Assembly (NCBI RefSeq): GCF_900172235.1
Contig: NZ_FWFQ01000016.1
Location: forward strand, 33,154-97,153
Reading direction: 5' to 3'
From: Pseudoruegeria aquimaris
GTDB taxonomy: Bacteria; Pseudomonadota; Alphaproteobacteria; Rhodobacterales; Rhodobacteraceae
Length of the DNA stretch: 64,000 nucleotides
The translations under genes and the position numbers were made by a program. Positions 8,704 to 21,443 of this stretch are shown here, piece after piece (position 1 is the first letter of the stretch; each line of letters begins with the position of its first letter). The notes below the pieces were generated by a model. It was given only the letters and a program-made list of their open reading frames with translations. It did no database searches and was not told where the DNA came from.

Positions 8704-9558
8704 CTATCCCTCCAATGCTGCGATTGCCTTTGCCTTGGAGAGTGTCTGACGGGCGGTGACGATGTGCAAGTTCTCGACGATCTTTCCGTCCACGACGGCC
8801 ACGCCCTGCCCCGCGGCCTCGGCCGCTTCGAAGGCGGCGATCTGGCGCTTGGCGAGATCGATCTCGGCTTCCGAGGGCGCGAAGGCCTCGTTGGCGATGG
8901 CCACCTGCGCGGGGTGGATCAGGGTCTTGCCGTCAAAGCCCATGTCGCGGCCCTGCTCGCATTCGGCGCGCAGGCCCTCTTCGTCCTTGAAGGCGTTGTA
9001 GACGCCGTCGATCGCCACCACCCCGTGGGCGCGGGCGGCCAGAAGGCAGAGTTGCAGGCTGGTGAGCAGCGGCTCGCGGTCGGCGCGGAAACGGGTGTTC
9101 AGATCCTTGGCCAGATCGTTGGTGCCCAGCACGAAACCCGTGAGTTGCGGATGGGCCGCGATCTCGGCGGCGTTGAGGATGCCCAGCGGCGTTTCCATCA
9201 TCGCCCAGATCGGCGTGTCGCCCAGGAGATCGGCGAGCGCCTGCACGTCGGCGGCGGAATTGACCTTGGGCAGCAGGATCGCATCCGCGCCAACGTTCTT
9301 CATGGCCGCCACATCCGCCGCGCCCCATTCGGTGTCCAGCCCGTTGATGCGGACGATCTTCATGCGCGGCCCGTAGCCGCCGGCCGTCAGCGTTTCGGCC
9401 AGCAGGGCCCGCGCGGCGGCCTTCTCCTCCACGGCCACCGCGTCCTCCAGATCGAAGATGATGGCGTCCACCGGCAGCCCCTTGGCCTTCTCCAGCGCGC
9501 GCGCCTTGGAACCGGGGATGTAAAGGACCGAACGATAGGGCCGTGCGAGTTGTTCCAT
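8704..9558 (-). CDS. mcl2: CitE/HpcH-family lyase-like protein, probable (3S)-malyl-CoA thioesterase
   Basis: A 284-residue TIM-barrel protein of the HpcH/HpaI-CitE superfamily. It shows RSVLYIPGSK, IIFDLEDAV (metal-binding Asp/Glu region), RINGLDT and the AMMETPLGILNA motif. In Rhodobacter a paralogue of malyl-CoA lyase of this length is a malyl-CoA thioesterase of the ethylmalonyl-CoA pathway; true lyases are somewhat longer. Context beside mesaconyl-CoA hydratase supports that pathway, but lyase and thioesterase activities cannot be separated from the sequence by eye. I start at the ATG at 9558, the first residue that aligns with the family. A 7-bp inverted repeat lies just upstream. Confidence 0.78.
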   Translation of the reverse strand: MEQLARPYRSVLYIPGSKARALEKAKGLPVDAIIFDLEDAVAVEEKAAARALLAETLTAGGYGPRMKIVRINGLDTEWGAADVAAMKNVGADAILLPKVNSAADVQALADLLGDTPIWAMMETPLGILNAAEIAAHPQLTGFVLGTNDLAKDLNTRFRADREPLLTSLQLCLLAARAHGVVAIDGVYNAFKDEEGLRAECEQGRDMGFDGKTLIHPAQVAIANEAFAPSEAEIDLAKRQIAAFEAAEAAGQGVAVVDGKIVENLHIVTARQTLSKAKAIAALEG

Positions 9559-9577
9559 GATTCCGCCTCCGCAATAA

Positions 9578-9599
9578 AGTTGCGTAAAACATCGCAACT
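9578..9599. promoter_or_regulatory. Inverted repeat AGTTGCG-N8-CGCAACT before the CitE-like operon
   Basis: Perfect 7-bp arms at 9578-9584 and 9593-9599, 20 bp upstream of the ATG at 9558. It has no T-run, so it is more likely an operator or leader hairpin than a terminator. The TTGCG..CGCAA character recalls acyl-CoA-responsive operators in this bacterial group, which is only an inference. Confidence 0.5.
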
Positions 9600-9758
9600 G
9601 AGCAGGAAATGACAACCCCAAAATTGCCGCAGCGCAGAAATAACCTTGTGCCCGGCTCGCCCGGCGCGGCCCATTAACCGGTTTTTCGCCACCGCGGGCG
9701 CAGGCTTTTCCCCGGTCGGGCCTCGACATCGCGGCCCGCGAACGAAAAGGGGATCATC

Positions 9759-10073
9759 ATGAGAAACGGCTTCTTCGCCCTCTCGCTCGGCATCGGCGCC
9801 ATGCTGCTGGCCACGAACCACGCCTTCGCCCAGGGCGGCAACTGCGCCCAGCGCGACCAAGTGCTCGAACGCCTGCAATCACACTACGGCGAAACCCGGC
9901 GCTCGGTGGCGCTCGGCGGCGACAACATCGTCGTGGAAACCTTCGCCTCCGCCGAAACCGGCACCTGGACGATCACCGCCACCCTGCCCAACGGCATGAC
10001 CTGCCTCGTGGCCTCCGGTCAGGCCTACGAGCCCATCACCGAACCGCTTCCCGCCAAGGGCACCAAGGCCTGA
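9759..10073 (+). CDS. Small secreted protein of unknown function
   Basis: A 104-residue protein with a clear Sec signal peptide: MRNGFF, a hydrophobic run, then AFA before QGGNCAQ (cleavage near residue 25). The mature part has two Cys residues, an N-terminal RDQVLERLQSHYGE helix and a beta-rich TGTWTITATLPNGMTCLVASG segment. The layout is common in alphaproteobacterial periplasmic small proteins. No function is recognised. It is monocistronic, divergent from the CitE-like operon. Confidence 0.7.
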   Translation: MRNGFFALSLGIGAMLLATNHAFAQGGNCAQRDQVLERLQSHYGETRRSVALGGDNIVVETFASAETGTWTITATLPNGMTCLVASGQAYEPITEPLPAKGTKA

Positions 10074-10104
10074 AGGCCGGATGCGTCGGCCGGTCCGCCC
10101 CGCC

Positions 10105-10128
10105 GGCCCGCCGGCCCGCCGGCCCGCC
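10105..10128. repeat. GGCCCGCC x3 tandem repeat
   Basis: Three perfect 8-bp units (10105-10112, 10113-10120, 10121-10128) between convergent genes. It is followed by an inverted repeat GATCAGG (10132-10138) / CCTGATC (10148-10154) that overlaps the stop of the TauE gene and could help end both transcripts. Confidence 0.7.
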
Positions 10129-10152
10129 GCCGATCAGGTAGGGGGGGCCTGA

Positions 10153-12054
<1,902 letters not shown>

Positions 12055-12085
12055 GCCGGCCGTTCGGAAACCGGACCATCGATGA

Positions 12086-12111
12086 AGCGGGGCCCCGGCC
12101 CCGCTTTTTTT
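12086..12111 (+). terminator. Rho-independent terminator after mdh
   Basis: An 8-bp perfect stem AGCGGGGC (12086-12093) and GCCCCGCT (12098-12105) with loop CCCG, followed by a T-run. It separates mdh from the downstream lipoprotein and suc genes. Confidence 0.92.
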
Positions 12112-12211
12112 GCCCAGCCATGGCCCCATCCTTCGCGTTTTCACTTTCGAAGCCGGCGGGCGGCGTGCAATCTCACGGGGCAGCAACCTTCGCTTCGGGA
12201 CACCCGCCCCC

Positions 12212-12850
12212 ATGAGATCGTCCGCCAAGACCTGCCGCGCCCGCGCCGCGATCGGGCTATGCGCCCTGCTCCTGCTCACCGCCTGCGCCGCGCGCCCGCC
12301 GGTGCCGGCGCCGCCGCCGGAAGAGACGGTCGCGCGGATGACGCGGCTGTTCCGGCAGGCCTGCCTCGCCCATGCCGGGGATTTCGCCGCCACCGAGAAG
12401 GCGCTCGCCGACTACGGCTTCGATGCGGCCTCGGGGCTGGGCAGGCTCGTCAGCTTCGTGGACACGCGCAACTTCCTGATCGCCACCGTCGGGGAATCCG
12501 ACGGCGCGCTTGCGCCGGCAGGGCCTTCCCGGCGCGGTTCGCGGGAGACCTATTGCAGCGTCAGCTCGCCCAACGTGAGCGAGGCGCAGGCGCTGGCCGC
12601 GCTCCGGAACGCCGTGAACGGCTTCGTTTCCGAGGCCCGGCTGGTGCAGGGCGATCGCGCCATGCGCGCCGCCGGCGCGGCCTGGATCATGATCCCCACG
12701 CAACCACGCGCACGGGCGGAGGACAGCCTGCTCGCCGTCACGCAGGAGGACCTGCCCCTGCCGGACTTCTACCTGCGCGCCTCGGGCCGCGCGGACGAAC
12801 GCGTGCCCGTCTTCCGCAGCTACGGGCTCGGGATCGTGCATTTCCGATAG
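12212..12850 (+). CDS. Putative lipoprotein of unknown function
   Basis: A 212-residue protein from the ATG at 12212. A short basic N-terminus, a leucine-rich core and lipobox LLTACAA predict lipidation at about Cys27. A proline-rich linker (RPPVPAPPPEE) follows. The mature domain has no family I recognise and contains two more Cys residues. It lies between the mdh terminator and the sulfotransferase-like gene, and may be co-transcribed with the latter (74-base gap). Confidence 0.7.
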   Translation: MRSSAKTCRARAAIGLCALLLLTACAARPPVPAPPPEETVARMTRLFRQACLAHAGDFAATEKALADYGFDAASGLGRLVSFVDTRNFLIATVGESDGALAPAGPSRRGSRETYCSVSSPNVSEAQALAALRNAVNGFVSEARLVQGDRAMRAAGAAWIMIPTQPRARAEDSLLAVTQEDLPLPDFYLRASGRADERVPVFRSYGLGIVHFR

Positions 12851-12924
12851 GCGGACGGTCTTGTCAGGCGGCCGCCTGCGGCCTAGCGTGCTGCGCGCCG
12901 CCGCAGCGAAGGGAGCCCCTCTCC

Positions 12925-13722
12925 ATGACCACCGAACCCCGCCCCGCTTTCAAGGTCATGGGGGAACGCAATTCCGGCACCAACCTTCTGCACAAGATGC
13001 TGGCGACGCAATTCGACGTGCAGCTCTACCCGACCTCCTCTGGCCTCTCGGAGCGCCAGCGCCGCGCGCTGCCGGGGCTGGCGAGCCGCTGGAGCAGCCC
13101 ACGGGCGGCGAAGGAGGCGATCCAGGATCACAACCATTTCGCCGAACTGGCGGAAAACGGCGGCTGGAAGCACGCCGCCGCCAGCGAGCGGCTGCGCAGG
13201 GAGTTCGCCGCACCGAAAAGCGTTCGGATCGTCTTCCTGTTGCGCCACCCGGTCAGCTGGAGCCGATCCATGCACCAGAACCCGTTCCACGGGCTGGCAC
13301 GGGTGCCGCGCGCCTACGCGGAGTTCATCCGCGCCCCCTGGCTGACCGTTGCGCGCGACGGCTTCGAGCAGCGCTTGTTCGAAAGCCCGCTGCACCTGCT
13401 GCGCGCCAAGGCCGAAAGCTATCTCGCCTACGCGGCGGAGGATCCCTCGGCCTGCATCCTGCGCTACGAGGATCTCGTGCTCGATCCCGAGGCGGCCTTC
13501 CGCAGGATCGGCGCCTGGGAGGCACGGCGGGTGGACAGGCCGCGCCTGCCCGAGAAGAGCGCCCGCGCCTTCGGCCGCAACCCGCTTTCGCGCGAAGGCT
13601 ACGAGGCGAAGGTCCGGGACACCGGCTACCACAGCCTCGACGCGGCGGACCGGGATCATTTCCGCAGCGTTCTGGAGGGCAGCCCGCTGCTGGAACTCTA
13701 CCCGATGACGGAAGCGCTCTGA
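12925..13722 (+). CDS. Sulfotransferase-like protein
   Basis: A 265-residue protein with the N-terminal VMGERNSGTNLL (residues 11-22), which resembles the 5'-phosphosulfate-binding loop region of sulfotransferases, and a downstream RIVFLLRHPVSWSRSMHQNPF segment matching the 3'-phosphate-binding R..P..S motif. The ATG at 12925 is preceded by AAGGGAG. The acceptor is unknown; it could modify a polysaccharide or small molecule. Similarity to the family is motif-based and the enzyme activity is not certain. Confidence 0.65.
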   Translation: MTTEPRPAFKVMGERNSGTNLLHKMLATQFDVQLYPTSSGLSERQRRALPGLASRWSSPRAAKEAIQDHNHFAELAENGGWKHAAASERLRREFAAPKSVRIVFLLRHPVSWSRSMHQNPFHGLARVPRAYAEFIRAPWLTVARDGFEQRLFESPLHLLRAKAESYLAYAAEDPSACILRYEDLVLDPEAAFRRIGAWEARRVDRPRLPEKSARAFGRNPLSREGYEAKVRDTGYHSLDAADRDHFRSVLEGSPLLELYPMTEAL

Positions 13723-13791
13723 GCGGCGCACGGAGCGGCGTCCGGAGTGGCCGGCGGCGCCGTTTCACGGCCCGGATCCAGCCGGGCGACG

Positions 13792-13801
13792 TGAGCGCTA
13801 A
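13792..13801. promoter_or_regulatory. TGAGCGCTAA (one-mismatch CceR-type site) upstream of sucC
   Basis: Matches the sdhC and mdh palindrome TTAGCGCTAA at nine of ten positions, 213 bp upstream of the sucC ATG. It lies further out than the TGTGATCACA pair, the reverse of the order at sdhC. Confidence 0.5.
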
Positions 13802-13871
13802 TATCCGGACAGCCCGCCGTCTGAGTCGGTTTCGGCACCGCAATCATGTCGATTTCCCCCGCGTCGCATTT

Positions 13872-13902
13872 CGTGATCACACTTTTTCTGCTTGTGATCA
13901 CA
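13872..13902. promoter_or_regulatory. Paired (C/T)GTGATCACA palindromes upstream of sucC
   Basis: CGTGATCACA (13872-13881) and TGTGATCACA (13893-13902) have centres exactly 21 bp apart, the same geometry as before sdhC, and end 112 bp before the sucC ATG. The intervening and following sequence is AT-rich, and the promoter probably lies between 13903 and 13980. Confidence 0.75.
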
Positions 13903-14013
13903 AATTTGACTATTTTGACGGTTTTCCGCCGATGTTGGCGCAAACCTCTTTTTTTACAGGGAGAGAGTGTGCTTATACCTCTCGCCGAGAGCATTCAACA
14001 ACGGGACAGTTTC

Positions 14014-15207
14014 ATGAACATTCATGAATACCAGGCGAAGGCGCTCCTTCGCGAATATGGCGCGCCGGTTTCCGACGGCCGCGTCGTGCTGAAAGCCGAA
14101 GACGCCAAGACCGCCGCCGGCGAGCTGGACGGCCCGCTCTGGGTCGTCAAGGCGCAGATCCACGCAGGTGGGCGCGGCAAGGGCTCCTTCAAGGAACCCG
14201 AAGCCGGCGAAAAAGGCGGTGTCCGCCTGGCCAAATCGGTGGAGGAAGCCGCCGAGGAAGCCCAGAAGATGCTTGGCCGCACGCTGGTCACGCACCAGAC
14301 CGGCCCGGCCGGCAAACAGGTGAACCGCATCTACATCGAAGACGGCTCCGGCATCGAGCGCGAGCTCTACCTCGCCCTGCTGGTGGATCGTCAATCCTCG
14401 CGGATCTCCTTCGTCTGCTCCACGGAAGGTGGCATGGACATCGAGGAAGTGGCCGCCGCCACCCCCGAGAAGATCCTGTCCTTCTCCGTCGATCCCGTGA
14501 CCGGCTACATGCCCTACCACGGCCGGCGCATCGCCTTCGCGCTCGGCCTCGAGGGCAAGCAGGTGAAGGAATGCGTGGCGCTGATGGGCCTTCTCTACAA
14601 AGCCTTCGTCGAGAAGGACATGGAGATGCTCGAAATCAACCCGCTGATCGTGACCGACGAGGGCTCGCTCAAGGTGCTCGACGCCAAGCTGGGCTTCGAC
14701 GGCAACGCGATCTACCGCCACCCCGACATCGCCGCCCTGCGCGACGAGACCGAGGAAGACCCGAAAGAGCTGGAAGCCAGCAAATACGATCTGAACTACA
14801 TCGCGCTCGACGGTGAGATCGGCTGCATGGTGAACGGCGCGGGCCTTGCCATGGCGACGATGGACATCATCAAGCTCTACGGTGCCGAGCCGGCCAACTT
14901 CCTCGACGTGGGCGGTGGCGCCACGAAGGAGAAGGTGACCGAGGCCTTCAAGATCATCACCTCCGACAAGAACGTCAAAGGCATCCTCGTGAACATCTTC
15001 GGCGGCATCATGCGCTGCGACGTGATCGCGGAAGGCGTGGTGGCGGCCGTGAAAGAGGTGGGCCTGCAGGTCCCGCTCGTGGTGCGGCTCGAAGGCACCA
15101 ACGTGGAGAAGGGCAAGGAGATCATCAACACCTCCGGCCTCGACGTGATCGCCGCGGACGACCTGAAGGACGGCGCGCAGAAAATTGTTAAAGCGGTGAA
15201 AGGCTGA
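14014..15207 (+). CDS. sucC: Succinyl-CoA synthetase beta subunit
   Basis: A 397-residue ADP/GDP-forming succinate-CoA ligase beta chain. [12 protein letters not shown] opens the ATP-grasp domain; [14 protein letters not shown] is the nucleotide-binding loop; the C-terminal [20 protein letters not shown] segment contacts the alpha subunit and phosphohistidine. Length is standard. sucD starts four bases after the stop, so the two are one operon. The leader carries the paired palindromes described above. Confidence 0.97.
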   Translation: MNIHEYQAKALLREYGAPVSDGRVVLKAEDAKTAAGELDGPLWVVKAQIHAGGRGKGSFKEPEAGEKGGVRLAKSVEEAAEEAQKMLGRTLVTHQTGPAGKQVNRIYIEDGSGIERELYLALLVDRQSSRISFVCSTEGGMDIEEVAAATPEKILSFSVDPVTGYMPYHGRRIAFALGLEGKQVKECVALMGLLYKAFVEKDMEMLEINPLIVTDEGSLKVLDAKLGFDGNAIYRHPDIAALRDETEEDPKELEASKYDLNYIALDGEIGCMVNGAGLAMATMDIIKLYGAEPANFLDVGGGATKEKVTEAFKIITSDKNVKGILVNIFGGIMRCDVIAEGVVAAVKEVGLQVPLVVRLEGTNVEKGKEIINTSGLDVIAADDLKDGAQKIVKAVKG

Positions 15208-15211
15208 ACCA

Positions 15212-16099
15212 ATGGCAGTTCTCGTCAATGAAAACACCAAGGTGATCTGTCAGGGCTTCACCGGCTCGCAAGGCACCTTCCACTCCGAACAGGCCATCGC
15301 CTACGGCACCAAGATGGTCGGCGGCGTGACCCCGGGCAAAGGCGGCCAGGAGCACCTGGGCCTGCCGGTGTTCAACTCCGTGCACGAAGCCAAGCACGTG
15401 ACCGAGGCCAACGCCTCCGTCATCTACGTGCCGCCGCCCTTCGCCGCCGATTCCATCCTCGAGGCGATCGACGCCGAGATGGAGCTGATCGTCTGCATCA
15501 CCGAGGGCATCCCGGTGCTCGACATGATGAAGGTGAAGCGCGCGCTGGAAGGCTCCAAATCCCGCCTGATCGGCCCGAACTGCCCCGGCATCATCACGCC
15601 GGACGCCTGCAAGATCGGCATCATGCCCGGCCACATCCACAAGCGCGGTTCGGTGGGCGTCGTCTCCCGCTCCGGCACGCTGACCTACGAAGCCGTGAAG
15701 CAGACCACCGACCTGGGCCTCGGCCAGTCCACCGCCGTGGGCATCGGCGGTGACCCGATCAAGGGCACCGAGCACATCGACGTGCTGGACATGTTCCTCG
15801 ACGATCCCGAGACGCATTCGATCATCATGATCGGCGAGATCGGTGGCTCCGCCGAGGAAGAGGCCGCCGAGTTCCTGGCCGAGCAGCGCAAGAAGGGCCG
15901 CTGGAAGCCGACCGCCGGCTTCATCGCCGGCCGCACCGCCCCTCCGGGCCGCCGCATGGGCCACGCCGGTGCGATCGTCGCCGGTGGCAAGGGTGGCGCG
16001 GAAGACAAGATCGAGGCGATGAAATCCGCCGGGATCGTCGTCGCCGACAGCCCCGCCACGCTGGGCGAGGCCGTTCAGGCCGCGATCGCCAAGGGCTGA
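15212..16099 (+). CDS. sucD: Succinyl-CoA synthetase alpha subunit
   Basis: A 295-residue CoA-binding alpha subunit. [15 protein letters not shown] is the CoA-binding loop, [11 protein letters not shown] lies in the ligase fold, and [12 protein letters not shown] contains H251, the residue phosphorylated during catalysis. It follows sucC with a four-base gap. Two hairpins downstream (16129-16189) probably end or attenuate the sucCD message before the DUF805 and sucA genes. Confidence 0.97.
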   Translation: MAVLVNENTKVICQGFTGSQGTFHSEQAIAYGTKMVGGVTPGKGGQEHLGLPVFNSVHEAKHVTEANASVIYVPPPFAADSILEAIDAEMELIVCITEGIPVLDMMKVKRALEGSKSRLIGPNCPGIITPDACKIGIMPGHIHKRGSVGVVSRSGTLTYEAVKQTTDLGLGQSTAVGIGGDPIKGTEHIDVLDMFLDDPETHSIIMIGEIGGSAEEEAAEFLAEQRKKGRWKPTAGFIAGRTAPPGRRMGHAGAIVAGGKGGAEDKIEAMKSAGIVVADSPATLGEAVQAAIAKG

Positions 16100-16128
16100 G
16101 CGTCATGCCGCGATCCGCTCGTGGCGCT

Positions 16129-16189
16129 GCCCGGCGTTTCCGCCGGGCTTAGAAAACTTGAGGCTCCGGGCCGTTCCGCCCGGGGCCTC
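16129..16189 (+). terminator. Two consecutive hairpins after sucD
   Basis: A perfect 8-bp stem GCCCGGCG/CGCCGGGC (16129-16148, loop TTTC) and a 12-bp stem with one wobble (16160-16171 with 16178-16189). Neither has a long T-run in the plus direction. They may act as weak terminators or 3'-end stabilisers. The rest of 16190-16360 shows no gene or strong signal. Confidence 0.55.
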
Positions 16190-16360
16190 GCCGCAGGAAG
16201 GGCCACGACAGGGGCCGCTCAGGGCCCCTCTCCTGACGCTTCGTAGGAAACGGAAAACGGATATGTTTTCGGTGACGGCACATCGGATTGACAGGGCGCC
16301 CGGAGCCTTCCGGCGGCGGACGGCCCTGCTTTGCGCCGCCATTGCGCGGGAGGCCCGCCC

Positions 16361-16912
16361 ATGACCTTCACCCAATCCATCCAGACCTGCTTCCGCAAAT
16401 ACGTCACCTTCTCGGGGCGCGCTTCGCGGTCCGAATACTGGTGGTTCTTCCTCTTCGGCCTCCTTGGCTCCGCCGCCGCGGGCATCCTCGATGGCGCCCT
16501 CTTCGGCACCCCTGTCGTCGAGACCACCGTCACCGACACCTCCGTCTCCGGCAGCGTCGAGAATGACGGCCCGATCGCCTCGCTGTTTTCGCTCGTGATC
16601 CTGCTGCCCAGCCTCGCCGTGGGCTGGCGGCGGATGCATGACACCGGCCGTTCGGGCCTCTACCTGCTCTATCCGCTGATCGTCTGGATCGGCATTCTCG
16701 CCTTCCTCGGCGCCACCCTGATGCTGGGCGGCGCCACGGGCGGGCTTGGCCTCTCCGGGCTCGCCGCCGCCATCGGCGGGCTCTCCGTCCTCATCCTGAT
16801 ACCCGCGTTCATCATCCTGCTGATCGCCCCGCTCCTGGTGCTCTGGTGGCTGACCCGACCTTCGCAGCCCGGCACAAACGCCTACGGTCCCCATCCCCTG
16901 GAGGAGAAGTAA
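16361..16912 (+). CDS. DUF805 domain-containing membrane protein
   Basis: A 183-residue protein with four or so transmembrane helices. FRKYVTFSGRASRSEYWWFFLFG and GWRRMHDTGRSGLYLL are the signature motifs of DUF805; G-rich helices follow. The stop codon directly abuts the sucA ATG, so it is transcribed into sucAB. The function of DUF805 is unknown, and any link to 2-oxoglutarate dehydrogenase rests only on position. Confidence 0.88.
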   Translation: MTFTQSIQTCFRKYVTFSGRASRSEYWWFFLFGLLGSAAAGILDGALFGTPVVETTVTDTSVSGSVENDGPIASLFSLVILLPSLAVGWRRMHDTGRSGLYLLYPLIVWIGILAFLGATLMLGGATGGLGLSGLAAAIGGLSVLILIPAFIILLIAPLLVLWWLTRPSQPGTNAYGPHPLEEK

Positions 16913-19867
16913 ATGACCGATCAATCTCCGAACGACCTGTTCCACGCTTCCTCGTTCCTGCAAGGCCACAACGCCGAGTATGTCGAGCAGCTCTACGCGC
17001 AATACGTGCGGGATCCGGCCGCCGTGGACGCCGCCTGGCAGGAGTTCTTCCGCCAACTCGGCGACGCCGAGACGGACGTGACCGCCGAGGCGGAAGGCCC
17101 CAGCTGGCAGCGCACCGACTGGCCGCCGATGCCCAGCGACGAGCTGACGGCCGCGCTGACGGGTGAATGGGGCGATGCCGAGATCAAGGACGCCGGCAAG
17201 AAAATCAAGGAGAAGGCCGCGGAGAAGGGCGTCGCCATCTCCGAGGATGCCGTGAAGCGCGCCGTGCTGGATTCGATCCGCGCGCTGATGCTGATCCGGG
17301 CCTACCGGATCCGCGGCCACCTCGTGGCCGATCTGGATCCGCTGGGCATGCGCGAGAAGACGCTGCACCCCGAGCTTGATCCGAAATCCTACGGCTTCAC
17401 CGAGGCCGACATGGACCGCCCGATCTTCATCGACAACGTGCTGGGCCTGCAGATGGCCTCGATGCGCCAGATCCTGGAGATCGTGAAACGCACCTACTGC
17501 GGCACCTTCGCGCTGCAGTTCATGCATATCTCCAACCCGGAGGAAGCGGCCTGGCTGAAGGAGCGCATCGAAGGCTACGGCAAGGAAATCGCCTTCACCC
17601 GCGAAGGCCGCAAGGCGATCCTCAACAAGCTGGTCGAGGCCGAGGGCTTCGAGAAGTTCCTGCACGTCAAATACATGGGCACCAAGCGCTTCGGCCTCGA
17701 CGGCGGTGAAGCGCTGATCCCGGCGATGGAGCAGATCATCAAGCGCGGCGGCGCTCTCGGCGTGAAGGAAATCGTCATCGGCATGCCCCACCGCGGCCGC
17801 CTCTCGGTGCTCGCCAACGTGATGGGCAAGCCCTACCGCGCCATCTTCAACGAATTCCAGGGCGGCAGCTTCAAACCCGACGACGTGGACGGCTCAGGCG
17901 ACGTGAAATACCACCTCGGCGCCTCCTCCGACCGCGAGTTCGACGGCAACAAGGTGCACCTCTCGCTCACCGCCAACCCAAGCCACCTCGAAGCGGTGAA
18001 CCCCGTCGTGCTGGGCAAGGCCCGCGCCAAGCAGGATCAGCTCGGCGACCGCGAGCGCACCTCGGTGCTGCCGGTGCTGCTGCACGGCGATGCCGCCTTC
18101 GCCGGCCAGGGCGTGGTGGCCGAGGGCTTCGGCCTCTCCGGCCTGCGCGGCCACAAGACGGGCGGCACCATCCACATCGTGGTGAACAACCAGATCGGCT
18201 TCACCACCGCGCCGCACTTCAGCCGCTCCTCCCCCTACCCGACCGACATCGCCCTGATGGTGGAAGCCCCGATCTTCCACGTGAACGGCGATGATCCCGA
18301 GGCCGTGGTGCACGCCGCGAAAGTGGCCACCGAGTTCCGCCAGAAGTTCCGCAAGGACGTGGTGATCGACATCTTCTGCTACCGCCGGTTCGGCCACAAC
18401 GAGGGCGACGAGCCCATGTTCACGAACCCGATCATGTACAAGAAGATCAAGAAGCAGAAGACGACGCTTCAGCTCTACACCGAGCGCCTCGTGAAGGACG
18501 GCCTGATCCCCGAGGGCGAGATCGAGGACATGAAGGCCGCCTTCCAGGCCAAGCTCAACGAGGAGTTCGAGGCCGGCAAGGTCTTCAAGCCCAACAAGGC
18601 CGACTGGCTGGACGGGCGCTGGTCGCACCTCGACAAGCAGAAGGACGACTACCAGCGCGGTGAAACCGCCATCTCCGAGTCCACCTTCAAGGAGGTCGGC
18701 AAGGCGCTGACGACCTATCCCCAAGGCTTCCCGATCCACAAGACGGTGGCGCGGATGCTGGAGAACAAGGCGCAGATGATCGAGACCGGCAAGGGCATCG
18801 ACTGGGCCACCGGCGAAGCGCTGGCCTTCGGCTCGCTGCTGACCGAGGGCTACCCGGTGCGTCTCTCCGGGCAGGATGCCACCCGCGGCACCTTCTCGCA
18901 GCGCCACTCCGGCCTTGTGAACCAGGACACCGAAGAGCGCTACTACCCGCTCAACCACATCCGCAAGGGCCAGGCCAACTACGAGGTGATCGACTCGATG
19001 CTCTCGGAGTATGCCGTGCTCGGGTTCGAATACGGCTACTCCCTGGCCGAGCCCAACGCGCTCACGCTCTGGGAAGCCCAGTTCGGCGATTTCGCCAACG
19101 GCGCGCAGATCATGTTCGACCAGTTCATCAGCTCCGGCGAAAGCAAGTGGCTGCGGATGTCGGGCCTCGTCATGCTGCTGCCGCACGGCTTCGAAGGCCA
19201 GGGCCCCGAGCACTCCTCGGCCCGCCTCGAGCGCTTCCTGCAACTCTGCGGCCAGGACAACTGGATCGTCGCCAACTGCACCACCCCGGCGAACTACTTC
19301 CACATCCTGCGCCGCCAGCTGCACCGCTCCTTCCGCAAGCCGCTTGTGCTGATGACGCCGAAATCCCTGCTGCGCCACAAGCTGGCCATCTCCACGATGG
19401 AAGATTTCACCACCGGCTCCAGCTTCCACCGTGTGCTGTGGGACGACGCCGAGAAGGGAAACTCCGACACCAAGCTGGTGCAGGACGACAAGATCAAGCG
19501 TGTCGTCATGTGCTCGGGCAAGGTCTACTACGATCTGCTCGAAGAGCGCGACGCCCGCGGCATCGACGACATCTACCTGCTGCGCGTGGAGCAGTTCTAC
19601 CCGTTCCCGGCCATGTCGGTGATCAACGAGCTGCAGCGCTTCCCCAACGCAGAGGTGATCTGGTGCCAGGAAGAGCCGAAGAACCAGGGCGCCTGGTTCT
19701 TCATGGAGCCCAACATCGAGTGGGTTCTCGGCCGCATCAAGGGCAAGTCCAAGCGCCCCGCCTACGTCGGCCGCGCCGCCTCCGCCTCGCCCGCCACGGG
19801 CCTCGCAAGCCAGCACAAAGCCCAACAATCCGCGCTCGTGAACGACGCGCTCACCATCGAAGGATAA
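16913..19867 (+). CDS. sucA: 2-Oxoglutarate dehydrogenase E1 component
   Basis: A 984-residue thiamine-diphosphate enzyme that decarboxylates 2-oxoglutarate and transfers the succinyl group to E2. The N-terminal arm (FLQGHNAEYVEQLYAQY) that docks E2/E3 is present. GMPHRGRL, HLGASSDREF and the GDAAFAGQGVVAEG ... IVVNNQIGFTT region bind ThDP and Mg; the transketolase-type pyrimidine domain follows with the STMEDF and LLPHGFEGQGPEHSSAR motifs. GGAGGAGAAG precedes the ATG, which directly follows the DUF805 stop. sucB starts six bases after the sucA stop. Confidence 0.97.
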   Translation: MTDQSPNDLFHASSFLQGHNAEYVEQLYAQYVRDPAAVDAAWQEFFRQLGDAETDVTAEAEGPSWQRTDWPPMPSDELTAALTGEWGDAEIKDAGKKIKEKAAEKGVAISEDAVKRAVLDSIRALMLIRAYRIRGHLVADLDPLGMREKTLHPELDPKSYGFTEADMDRPIFIDNVLGLQMASMRQILEIVKRTYCGTFALQFMHISNPEEAAWLKERIEGYGKEIAFTREGRKAILNKLVEAEGFEKFLHVKYMGTKRFGLDGGEALIPAMEQIIKRGGALGVKEIVIGMPHRGRLSVLANVMGKPYRAIFNEFQGGSFKPDDVDGSGDVKYHLGASSDREFDGNKVHLSLTANPSHLEAVNPVVLGKARAKQDQLGDRERTSVLPVLLHGDAAFAGQGVVAEGFGLSGLRGHKTGGTIHIVVNNQIGFTTAPHFSRSSPYPTDIALMVEAPIFHVNGDDPEAVVHAAKVATEFRQKFRKDVVIDIFCYRRFGHNEGDEPMFTNPIMYKKIKKQKTTLQLYTERLVKDGLIPEGEIEDMKAAFQAKLNEEFEAGKVFKPNKADWLDGRWSHLDKQKDDYQRGETAISESTFKEVGKALTTYPQGFPIHKTVARMLENKAQMIETGKGIDWATGEALAFGSLLTEGYPVRLSGQDATRGTFSQRHSGLVNQDTEERYYPLNHIRKGQANYEVIDSMLSEYAVLGFEYGYSLAEPNALTLWEAQFGDFANGAQIMFDQFISSGESKWLRMSGLVMLLPHGFEGQGPEHSSARLERFLQLCGQDNWIVANCTTPANYFHILRRQLHRSFRKPLVLMTPKSLLRHKLAISTMEDFTTGSSFHRVLWDDAEKGNSDTKLVQDDKIKRVVMCSGKVYYDLLEERDARGIDDIYLLRVEQFYPFPAMSVINELQRFPNAEVIWCQEEPKNQGAWFFMEPNIEWVLGRIKGKSKRPAYVGRAASASPATGLASQHKAQQSALVNDALTIEG

Positions 19868-19873
19868 GTCAAC

Positions 19874-21385
<1,512 letters not shown>

Positions 21386-21443
21386 GCCAGCAACCCAACG
21401 GGCGGAAAGCACCCTTTCCGCCCGCCCACCGGGACATGCGCCG

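Noticed and set aside
10105..10128. Phase-variable repeat
   Set aside because: The 8-bp repeat lies between convergent gene ends, outside any coding or promoter region.
12861..14027. A 388-codon open frame overlapping the sulfotransferase-like gene
   Set aside because: Another frame of the same strand over a gene with clear motifs; it also runs through the sucC promoter.
16158..16364. A 68-codon plus-strand frame between sucD and DUF805
   Set aside because: No ribosome site or domain; overlaps the hairpins after sucD.
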